This document shows positions 1 to 5,297 of a stretch of 6,685 nucleotides of DNA, one piece after another. The DNA is taken from positions 1-6,685 of the forward strand of contig CAMZCV010000057.1 in the NCBI GenBank assembly GCA_947305035.1. Direction: 5' to 3'. Source of the stretch: an uncultured Coriobacteriales bacterium (GTDB taxonomy: Bacteria > Actinomycetota > Coriobacteriia > Coriobacteriales > Atopobiaceae). A program made the translations under genes and the position numbers. Every line of letters begins with the position of its first letter. Positions within the stretch are counted from its first letter, which is position 1. The notes below the pieces were generated by a model. It made no database searches. It saw nothing but the letters and a program-made list of their open reading frames with translations, and was not told where the DNA came from.

Positions 1-2428
1 CTTCACTTCCACCGACGATGCCGAGATCCGCGAGTGCCTGCAGATGCTCGTCGAAGATGCGGTCGAGCAGGGCGGTTGCCTCTTCGAGGTTGGCCGGGCT
101 CACCCGAGCGTGCTCGACACGGAGCAGGGAGATGGATTCAAGAGCATCATCTGGCCCGATGAGGCCCTGCTCCACGGCTGCGCGGCGGAGAAGCTCGCCA
201 TGCGTGCGCTCGAGCACCACATGGGCGAAGGACCCCTTCTGCATGTTGGTGAAATCGGCATCGATGCTGTCGACCTTGACACGGTTCTGCGTGTACCACT
301 TGAGCGGGCACGCAAGGTAGTTCTCGATCTGCGTGGCGGAAAGCGAGAGGGGCTGCGTGCCGGACGCCGGCACCGCGGAACCCTCGCGGGGCAGGACGAG
401 CATGGCACGGTTGCCGATTGCGCCCTGCTCGGGGATGGCGACCGTGCCCTCGCAAGCAGGGGCATCGCCAGATGCGGAGAGCTTGGCGGCGGGGGCGTCC
501 TCCGCAACGGTGAAGCTGGAGGGCTCGCCATTCTCGGGATATGCCGCGAGCAGCTCGGAGAGGACCACCGCGGGATAGGTTGCCTTGGCGTCGAGGTCGC
601 GCAAGCTCCTCTCGAGCACGACGGTTGAGCGCGCCGCGTCGAGCGCGCGGGCGAAGCGATGGCGCGCCTGCGCGAGCGGGTCGTAGGCCGATGCAAGACC
701 GAGGTTGCACATGAGCCGCGTGAGGGCATCGTCCTTCTGCTTGAGCGGCCATTGCGCGCTGGTGAGCTGCGTGAAGATGACGGCATCGACCGACGAGGGG
801 GCGAGCTGCGCAGCCTCGGACCGCGAGCAGATGCGGACCGTGCACGGTGCATCATCGGGGCCCAGGCAGCGGCTGCCGACCGAGGAGAGGTCCTCGCAGA
901 GGAACCCGAGCATCTCGACGAGCTGGGTTATGGAGAGACGCGCATCTCCCTGAGAGGACAGACCGAGATGCGCAGAGGCCGACTGGATTTGGGCGATCGT
1001 CTCGAGCACGGCGACCTCGTTGGAGCCGGGATTGCCGCCTGCCGCGATGAACTCGCTTGCAAGCAGATGGGCAGCCGAACCGATGCGCCCATCGGAGATG
1101 AGGCGCGTTGCCTGGGCGCAGGCATGCGAGGTGGTTCCCTCGCGCTGCAGGAGGGCGAGGACCTCACGCGGCGTGAGCGCACGGTTGCCGCGCAGGCGCT
1201 TGTCGATGGACCAAGCGGCCTCATTCGAGACGCCGGAGATGGACGAGAGAAGGAAATCGGTGATGGCGCGCGGCGGCCACCAGCCCATGGGATGGAGCTC
1301 GTCCTTCCCGACGGAATCCCATGAAGCGTCTGCATCTACGAGCTCGGAGACGCACTGGGCAAACGAGAGGAAGGCGCGGCCGGCGGAGGAATGGCGAAGG
1401 GCATGCTGCTCGGAGCCCTGCACGGCAAGGCCGCGCGCTGCAAGGCGAGGAGCGAGGGCATCCCATGCCTCACCCGCATCGGGTGCGCAGACCACGATGC
1501 TCGACGTGCCCTCCGACGCCAGCCGCGCAGCCTCGTCCACGATGATGGTGGGCTCGGCAAGAGGCCCGGCAGCGACGGCGCGGCGCACTGCTCCTGTGGC
1601 AACGGGACGCTCAACGCCCTGCTCGCCCGCACGGAAGAGCGCTTGGGACAGCACGGCGAGCTCACCCTGGGGAACAGCGGGAACGGAGGCGGACTGAAGC
1701 CGTTCCGCCTGGATACCGCGCGCCTCGGCGCTGGATGCAAGATTGGATGCAAAGCTGCGGGCAAGCTCGGTTTGGGGACGGCCGTCGTCGCACACCTGAA
1801 CGGTGACGGGGCAGAGCGCAGAGAGATCGGCGAGGAACTCGATGGTGGAGAAGGGCACGTCGGCAAAGCCCGTGGCGAAGACGCGCGGCATGGAGACGCC
1901 CTGCGCTGCGAGGATGCGGGGAAGCTCGGCCGTGATCTGGCAGGGCTCGATGAAGCCGTGCGCTGCGATGCGGGAGCGGTAGCTCAGAGCGAGGTCGACC
2001 ACCGCCTGCTCCTCGGGCGCAAGCGGCGTGGAAGGCTTTCCGGGAAGCCAGGCAAGTGCCTCGCGCACGAACCGGTAGAGGCTGCGCACCATGCCCTTGG
2101 TATGGGAGAGGCCGTCGGAAGCATCTGCGGCATGCTCGAGCACCACGAGGCTGTAGCAGAGCGCGAGCCGCGTGGAGGGATTGATGGGCTCGCGGCCATC
2201 GCCCCATACCTCCCAGCGCTCGCGTGCCCACGCCGCTGGGGTTGTGGAGGTTACTCCCAGCGCAAGCCCGGGATGCGCAGCAAGGGCCTTGGAGACCTCG
2301 AGCGCCTGGGAGAAGGACGGTGCGAGCACCACCGCAGGATGCTGGCGGGAGCATGACTCCTCGAGCCCGCCGATGAGCTCGGGGCACAGCAGCTGGGGGC
2401 TATGCGTTGATAGGATCTGCAATGACAT
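1..2428 (-). CDS. addB-like: AddB-like PD-(D/E)XK nuclease / helicase-nuclease subunit B, 3' end cut by window edge
   Basis: In other bacteria AddB pairs with AddA to resect DNA double-strand ends for RecA recombination. I read 809 codons from ATG at 2428 (MSLQILSTHS...), with no stop before the window edge. AddB proteins are usually about 1,100-1,200 residues, so roughly a quarter is missing. The N-terminal part resembles a superfamily-1 helicase fold (PAVVLAPSFSQA near residue 31, matching the 'vLvPeQ' strand), but no GxGKT Walker A is visible. Around residues 560-590, VDAVIFTQLTSAQWPLKQKD matches the AddB 'V.i.GL..g.fP' element. At about residues 697-740, SLSATQIENYLACPLKWY supplies the first Fe-S cysteine (C707), and KGSFAHVVLE supplies the conserved nuclease His (H736). 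The catalytic D/ExK and the last three cysteines would lie outside the window. The start is supported by GAAGG seven bases upstream. The family is secure; the exact subunit name is less so. Confidence 0.85.
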   Translation of the reverse strand, partial: MSLQILSTHSPQLLCPELIGGLEESCSRQHPAVVLAPSFSQALEVSKALAAHPGLALGVTSTTPAAWARERWEVWGDGREPINPSTRLALCYSLVVLEHAADASDGLSHTKGMVRSLYRFVREALAWLPGKPSTPLAPEEQAVVDLALSYRSRIAAHGFIEPCQITAELPRILAAQGVSMPRVFATGFADVPFSTIEFLADLSALCPVTVQVCDDGRPQTELARSFASNLASSAEARGIQAERLQSASVPAVPQGELAVLSQALFRAGEQGVERPVATGAVRRAVAAGPLAEPTIIVDEAARLASEGTSSIVVCAPDAGEAWDALAPRLAARGLAVQGSEQHALRHSSAGRAFLSFAQCVSELVDADASWDSVGKDELHPMGWWPPRAITDFLLSSISGVSNEAAWSIDKRLRGNRALTPREVLALLQREGTTSHACAQATRLISDGRIGSAAHLLASEFIAAGGNPGSNEVAVLETIAQIQSASAHLGLSSQGDARLSITQLVEMLGFLCEDLSSVGSRCLGPDDAPCTVRICSRSEAAQLAPSSVDAVIFTQLTSAQWPLKQKDDALTRLMCNLGLASAYDPLAQARHRFARALDAARSTVVLERSLRDLDAKATYPAVVLSELLAAYPENGEPSSFTVAEDAPAAKLSASGDAPACEGTVAIPEQGAIGNRAMLVLPREGSAVPASGTQPLSLSATQIENYLACPLKWYTQNRVKVDSIDADFTNMQKGSFAHVVLERTHGELLRRAAVEQGLIGPDDALESISLLRVEHARVSPANLEEATALLDRIFDEHLQALADLGIVGGSE

Positions 2429-2435
2429 GTGCGCG

Positions 2436-2440
2436 CCTTC
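2436..2440 (-). promoter_or_regulatory. Ribosome binding site of the addB-like gene
   Basis: On the minus strand GAAGG lies seven bases before the ATG at 2428 and is the only purine-rich Shine-Dalgarno match nearby. It fixes the start chosen here. No convincing -35/-10 pair was found between this site and the ROK stop codon, so the gene may be read from the ROK promoter or from an unrecognised one. Confidence 0.5.
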
Positions 2441-2507
2441 GAACGGTCTGGTTTTCCATAGACCATGATACCGTGTGCGGCGGACGAAAAGCCTTCACCT
2501 GCATCAC

Positions 2508-2555
2508 CCGTGGGACATCGGGGACAGGTCGCTTGCTGTCCCCGATGTCCCACGG
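2508..2555. repeat. Perfect 19-bp inverted repeat, REP-like palindrome
   Basis: The left arm 2508-2526 (CCGTGGGACATCGGGGACA) and the right arm 2537-2555 are perfect reverse complements, separated by the 10-base loop GGTCGCTTGC. It lies in the gap between the ROK stop codon (2563-2565) and the addB-like start (2428). The inner core, GGGGACAGGT...TGTCCCC, resembles the short palindromes associated with REP-associated tyrosine transposases (RAYT, Y1/IS200-like) in many bacteria; that link is inference. No T-run follows the stem on either strand, so it is not a classical Rho-independent terminator. As RNA it would still form a very stable hairpin just after the ROK gene and could stabilise the message 3' end or uncouple the two genes. 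Confidence 0.85.
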
Positions 2556-2562
2556 CGAAAAG

Positions 2563-3438
2563 CTACTCCACCAGAAGCGCGGCTCCAATAAGGCCCGCCT
2601 CATCGCCGCACTCGGCGAGCGCGAATTCGAGCGACTCGGGAGCGAGCACGTATGTCTTGGCCTTCTCGTGCACGAGGTCGATGAAATCGGGGTTGTTGAG
2701 CGCCACCGATCCGCCCCACACGAAGATGCCGGGATCAACCACGGAAGCCACGTTGTTCACCAGCTTGGCAATGTTGTCGGCGCCGCGCTCGACCACCTCT
2801 GCAGCAGCGGTATTGCCCACGTGCCAGAGCCTGAACAGCTCGCGTGCGTCCATCTCGCGCTCCAAGCGCTCGCTCGCCATGCGACCGAGGGCCGTGCCCG
2901 AGCACTGCAGCTCCACGCTGCCCGCGTTGAGGCTGCCGCGCACATACGGGTCTTCGTTCACAATCATGTTGAAGACCTCGGCACCGAAGGAATGCGCTCC
3001 GCCCACGATCTTGCCTTGGTAGATGAAGCCTCCACCCAGACCGGTCGAGACGGTGAAGAAGAACACCGAATCGTATCCCCTGCCCGCACCGGCAAGCGCC
3101 TCGGCGAGGCCGGCCACGTTGGCATCGTTGTTGAGGAAGGCGGGCTTTCCCGTGAGCTCCTCGAAGAACTGCACGATCTCGAAGCCCTCCCATCCGGGAA
3201 GGTTGGGCGGGTTGAGGAACCTGCCTGCGGAAAAGTCCGCAGGTCCCGGGCCACCGATGCCGATACCCGCATAGTCGATGCCCCAGCCCTCGATAACGGC
3301 TGCGAGGCGGGCGAGGTTTGCCTCGGGACCCTGTGCCTGGTCGTTGGGCATGACCTCCTTGAAGAGCATCCTCCCCGCATCGTCGAACGCCGCGACGCGC
3401 AATTGGGTTCCACCGATGTCGATGCCGATACGGTTCAT
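2563..3438 (-). CDS. ROK family sugar kinase-like protein (glucokinase-type fold)
   Basis: ROK proteins phosphorylate hexoses or amino sugars in the cytoplasm with ATP, or act as sugar-responsive repressors. This one has 291 residues and no N-terminal DNA-binding helix-turn-helix, so a kinase is the better reading. IGIDIGGTQLR at residues 4-14 is the ATP phosphate-binding loop. GIGGPGPAD at 60-68 and NPPNLPGW at 76-83 are typical ROK segments. FLNNDANVAGLAEA at 101-114 contains the expected catalytic base D105. STGLGGGFIYQGKIVGGAHS at 131-150 is the second phosphate loop, followed by E154. The usual zinc motif CxCGxxGCxE is absent; SVELQCSGTALG stands there instead, as in zinc-free ROK enzymes. 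The usual His after GE is Asn (N157). The start is set by AGGGGAG six bases before the ATG at 3438; an upstream in-frame start at 3720 would overlap the divergent gene. The substrate cannot be predicted. Confidence 0.88.
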   Translation of the reverse strand: MNRIGIDIGGTQLRVAAFDDAGRMLFKEVMPNDQAQGPEANLARLAAVIEGWGIDYAGIGIGGPGPADFSAGRFLNPPNLPGWEGFEIVQFFEELTGKPAFLNNDANVAGLAEALAGAGRGYDSVFFFTVSTGLGGGFIYQGKIVGGAHSFGAEVFNMIVNEDPYVRGSLNAGSVELQCSGTALGRMASERLEREMDARELFRLWHVGNTAAAEVVERGADNIAKLVNNVASVVDPGIFVWGGSVALNNPDFIDLVHEKAKTYVLAPESLEFALAECGDEAGLIGAALLVE

Positions 3439-3444
3439 GATCGT

Positions 3445-3451
3445 CTCCCCT
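3445..3451 (-). promoter_or_regulatory. Ribosome binding site of the ROK gene
   Basis: AGGGGAG on the minus strand lies six bases before the ATG at 3438. It decides between this start and an in-frame 385-residue version starting at 3720, which has no comparable site. Confidence 0.7.
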
Positions 3452-3471
3452 CGCCCTGAAACCATTGAGGC

Positions 3472-3478
3472 TATGATA
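3472..3478. promoter_or_regulatory. Overlapping divergent -10 boxes of the ROK and DUF6506-like genes
   Basis: The sequence CTATGATAG is nearly self-complementary. It reads TATGAT (3472-3477) on the plus strand and TATCAT (3478 back to 3473) on the minus strand, each one base from TATAAT. It is the most AT-rich spot in the 73-bp divergent gap. Predicted transcripts would leave leaders of roughly 28 bases on both sides, each carrying a good ribosome binding site. No clear -35 box is seen on either strand, so this is a prediction only. Confidence 0.4.
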
Positions 3479-3497
3479 GTCGAGAAGGACCAGCCTG

Positions 3498-3504
3498 AAG
3501 GGAG
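3498..3504 (+). promoter_or_regulatory. Ribosome binding site of the DUF6506-like gene
   Basis: AAGGGAG sits seven bases before the GTG at 3512. It is the reason for preferring the GTG start over the upstream in-frame ATG at 3473. Confidence 0.65.
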
Positions 3505-3511
3505 CAGAGCC

Positions 3512-3802
3512 GTGAAGTTCGCGTATTTCATCTTGGGCAGCTCGTTCGACCCCAAGCGCGACCGCGCATCCATCGGTAACGGGAAGGCCACCATCGTGGG
3601 CGTTCCGAGCATCGACGCCGCATGCGCCGTGGCACGCGAGCTCGCAGACGAGGGCATTGTGGCAATAGACGTGTGCGGAGGCTTCCGTGAGGAAGGCGCG
3701 CGCCGCCTCATCGAGGCCACGGACGGCCGCGTATGCGTCTGCCCCGCCCATTACCTCCCTGAGCAGGAGGAGCTCAATAAGAGCCTCTTCGCAAAGAAGT
3801 AG
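3512..3802 (+). CDS. Small DUF6506-like protein
   Basis: This is a 96-residue soluble protein with no signal peptide or membrane segment. It opens with KFAYFILGSSFDPKRDRASI and continues with TIVGVPSIDAACAVARELADEG and IDVCGGFREEGARRLIEA. The strand-helix-strand pattern and the 'hxhCGGFxxEG' motif (C55-F58) match what I remember of the DUF6506 family, whose function is unknown. I chose GTG at 3512, which has AAGGGAG seven bases upstream. An in-frame ATG at 3473 lies inside the probable -10 box and lacks a properly spaced site. C75 and C77 form a CxC pair (RVCVCPAHY) near the C-terminus, which could be a redox or metal site, but nothing proves it. The next gene on the strand starts 73 bases downstream and has its own -10 box, so this gene is probably monocistronic. 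Confidence 0.72.
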   Translation: MKFAYFILGSSFDPKRDRASIGNGKATIVGVPSIDAACAVARELADEGIVAIDVCGGFREEGARRLIEATDGRVCVCPAHYLPEQEELNKSLFAKK

Positions 3803-3839
3803 GCAGTTGCGCGGGAACGGCAGGGAGTGCGGTTTATTC

Positions 3840-3845
3840 TATAAT
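3840..3845 (+). promoter_or_regulatory. -10 box of the phospholipase C-like gene
   Basis: A perfect TATAAT lies in an AT-rich stretch (TTTATTCTATAATTTATAAG) that stands out from the GC-rich surroundings. It predicts a transcript start near 3851 and a leader of about 24 bases before the ATG at 3876. No good -35 hexamer lies 16-18 bases upstream; the region there reads GGGAACGG. Confidence 0.55.
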
Positions 3846-3875
3846 TTATAAGTTCGCACTTCGATGGGAGAAGCC

Positions 3876-4802
3876 ATGCCCGCTCTGATCACGCACCATA
3901 TCTTCGGCCAAGACGCCGTCGCCAAGCTTCCCGAGGGAACCATCGACGGACAGGAGGAGCTGCTCGCTTTCCTGTTGGGCAACCAGGGGCCGGATCCCTT
4001 CTTCACGCGCGCGCTGGGAAAACCATCCTCCACGGCAGCAGTGCGCAAGCTCGGAAGCGACATGCATCGCATGCATATCATCGAGATGCTGTTCGCCGCG
4101 CGTGAAGCCGTCAGCCATCTGCCCGTCGCAGACGCCCGTATCGGGCGCGCGTTCGTGCTCGGCCTCGTGGGCCACTACGCGCTCGACAGCATCGCGCACC
4201 CCATCGTCTATGCGGGCCAGAAGGAGCTTGCAGCCATGCGCGAGGAGCTTGCAGACGCCGAGCGCGAGCTGCATGGCCTCATCGAGAGCGAGCTGGATAC
4301 GTGGGTGCTCTGGGAGAAGCGCAGCCAGGACGTCCGCGATTTCTCGCCTTCGACAGCCCTCGCGCGCACCGACGCCATCGACCGCTCGTCGGGCGCCATC
4401 ATGAGCGTTGTCGCGCTTCAGGTCTTCGGGGTGTCCATCTCGTCTGCCGAGTACCCCGCGGCCGTGCGCGACTACGAGATCTACCTGCGCGCCATCGACG
4501 ATCCCAGCTCCGCGGGAGCCATGCTCATCTCCAAGATGGAGGAGCTCGTGCGCTCCCGTTCCCTCACACGCGCCATGGCGCACCGCTCCAACCCCTCGCA
4601 CGACTGCGAGGCGGCGAACCTTAACAACAACGAGTGGATCGATCCCTGGACGGGCGCAACGCGCACCGAGAGCTTCGCCGACCTCTACGACGAGGCGCTC
4701 ATGAAATACGGCCAGCTCGCCGAGATGCTCACCCGCAACGACCGCACCCGTTTCGCACAGATAAGCGCCGGGCTCTCCTATGACGGAAAGCCCGGCGCTT
4801 GA
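3876..4802 (+). CDS. Zinc-dependent phospholipase C family protein, cytosolic type
   Basis: The 308-residue product matches the zinc-dependent phospholipase C/S1-P1 nuclease-like fold, in which clustered His and Asp residues bind zinc. MPALITHHIFG at residues 1-11 gives the N-terminal histidines (H7, H8). NQGPDPFF at 36-43 supplies D40. DMHRMH at 62-67 gives H64 and H67. VGHYALDSIAHPIVY at 98-112 gives H100, D104 and H108 in the signature HxxxDxxxH spacing. Known secreted family members hydrolyse phosphatidylcholine, but this protein has no signal peptide, so it probably acts inside the cell and its substrate is unknown. I chose ATG 3876 because GGGAG lies five bases upstream; an in-frame ATG at 3864 (adding MGEA) has no ribosome binding site. 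The last codons lie inside a strong hairpin. The gene converges on the lipoprotein gene, with 23 bases between stop codons. Confidence 0.82.
   Translation: MPALITHHIFGQDAVAKLPEGTIDGQEELLAFLLGNQGPDPFFTRALGKPSSTAAVRKLGSDMHRMHIIEMLFAAREAVSHLPVADARIGRAFVLGLVGHYALDSIAHPIVYAGQKELAAMREELADAERELHGLIESELDTWVLWEKRSQDVRDFSPSTALARTDAIDRSSGAIMSVVALQVFGVSISSAEYPAAVRDYEIYLRAIDDPSSAGAMLISKMEELVRSRSLTRAMAHRSNPSHDCEAANLNNNEWIDPWTGATRTESFADLYDEALMKYGQLAEMLTRNDRTRFAQISAGLSYDGKPGA
4763..4800. terminator. Strong hairpin at the 3' end of the phospholipase C-like gene, possible bidirectional terminator
   Basis: AAGCGCCGGGCT at 4763-4774 and AGCCCGGCGCTT at 4789-4800 form a perfect 12-bp stem with a 14-base loop. 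The stem overlaps the last codons and the first base of the stop codon. It sits at the junction of two convergent genes, the usual place for a terminator. A U-run is missing on the plus strand (GAAAGTGCCC) and weak on the minus strand (ATCTGTGCG), so intrinsic termination is uncertain. Confidence 0.5.
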
Positions 4803-4825
4803 AAGTGCCCGATTAGGCGGATGCT

Positions 4826-5218
4826 CTAGATCTTGACGAAGATCAGGGCCTCGTCGCCCTGGGAGAAGCGCAGACGACCGGTGCTGGGATCGAGCACGAC
4901 GTCGATCTTCTGGTTCTCCATGGTCATGTTGCACTCGGTTGCGCTCTTGGCGCTCCACTCGCCGGTGCCGTAGTCCTCGCCGAACATGACGAGGCTGGCG
5001 GTGCCATCCTCGTTGAGGGTGAGGGTGACGGTGAGGCCGAGGTCCTTCATATCCTGAAGATCCTGCTCGGAGACCTCGTTATCCTCGCTCTCCATGGCGA
5101 CAAGCTCCCACTCGCCGGCGAACACGGAGGTGTAATCCTCCTTGGGGCCGCCGCAACCCACGAGGGCGATGCAGAACACTGCAAGCACGGCGAGAATGCC
5201 CAGAATACGCTTCTTCAT
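4826..5218 (-). CDS. Small lipoprotein with a lipocalin-like beta-rich domain
   Basis: The 130-residue product has a textbook lipoprotein signal: charged MKKR, a hydrophobic core ILGILAVLAVFCIALV, and lipobox LVGC with the lipidated cysteine at C22. The mature protein would be anchored on the outer face of the cytoplasmic membrane. Residues 33-129 form a single domain opening with FAGEWELVAME and containing LTLNEDGTASLVMFG, GEWSA and STGLR-like PSTGRLRF. The 'GxWxL...edGt...GtW' rhythm is that of small lipocalin-like or META-type beta barrels, but I cannot name a family with certainty, and the ligand is unknown. The domain is about 55% identical by hand alignment to residues 75-170 of the neighbouring larger lipoprotein. 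AAGGAG lies nine bases before the ATG. The gene follows that neighbour by 79 bases and may share its transcript. Confidence 0.82.
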   Translation of the reverse strand: MKKRILGILAVLAVFCIALVGCGGPKEDYTSVFAGEWELVAMESEDNEVSEQDLQDMKDLGLTVTLTLNEDGTASLVMFGEDYGTGEWSAKSATECNMTMENQKIDVVLDPSTGRLRFSQGDEALIFVKI

Positions 5219-5227
5219 ACTGGTTTA

Positions 5228-5233
5228 CTCCTT
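5228..5233 (-). promoter_or_regulatory. Ribosome binding site of the small lipoprotein gene
   Basis: AAGGAG lies nine bases before the ATG at 5218. The 20-base stretch from GTAAGGAG through the ATG matches the equivalent stretch of the upstream lipoprotein gene at 16 positions, so the leader appears to have been duplicated along with the gene. Confidence 0.7.
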
Positions 5234-5245
5234 ACTCTGTTGGAA

Positions 5246-5284
5246 CCGCCTCCAGCACAGTATACGATACCTGTGCTGGGGCGG
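5246..5284 (-). terminator. Intercistronic hairpin between the two lipoprotein genes
   Basis: CCAGCACAG (5252-5260) pairs perfectly with CTGTGCTGG (5271-5279) around a 10-base loop. CCGCC (5246-5250) pairs with GGCGG (5280-5284), with T5251 bulged, giving 14 base pairs in all. On the transcribed minus strand it is followed only by TTCCAACAG, so it is at best a weak intrinsic terminator. It lies just after the stop codon of the larger lipoprotein and before the ribosome binding site of the smaller one. It may partly terminate, protect the upstream message, or tune the ratio of the two proteins. The loop also contains TATACT on the minus strand, a possible -10 box without a matching -35. Confidence 0.5.
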
Positions 5285-5297
5285 GCGCAGCGTATGA

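Noticed and set aside
44..2356. Three long plus-strand open frames (44-628, 659-1324, 1391-2356) in one phase
   Set aside because: They lie antisense to the addB-like gene, are separated by stops, have no ribosome binding sites and encode low-complexity Gly/Arg/Glu-rich sequences unlike any family. They are a by-product of GC-rich codon use on the opposite strand.
3224..3243. Perfect 8-bp inverted repeat with a 4-base loop inside the ROK gene
   Set aside because: CCTGCGGA/TCCGCAGG is short, GC-rich and within the coding sequence for an ordinary ROK segment. It is probably chance, and no terminator or regulatory context is seen.
2407..3459. A 350-codon plus-strand open frame opposite the ROK gene
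   Set aside because: The minus-strand product has clear ROK motifs and a good ribosome binding site. The plus-strand reading has no recognisable domains.
3473..3511. Alternative ATG start for the DUF6506-like gene at 3473
   Set aside because: The ATG lies inside the probable -10 box, and GAGG is only two bases away from it. The GTG at 3512 has a well-spaced AAGGGAG and places KFAYF at the N-terminus as expected for the family.
3439..3720. N-terminal extension of the ROK protein from a start at 3720
   Set aside because: It would add 94 residues before IGIDIGGT, lacks a ribosome binding site and overlaps most of the divergent DUF6506-like gene. ROK kinases begin close to the DxGGT loop, as they do with the start at 3438.
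3864..3875. Alternative ATG start for the phospholipase C-like gene adding four residues
   Set aside because: No ribosome binding site precedes it, and its own sequence contains the GGGAG that serves the ATG at 3876.
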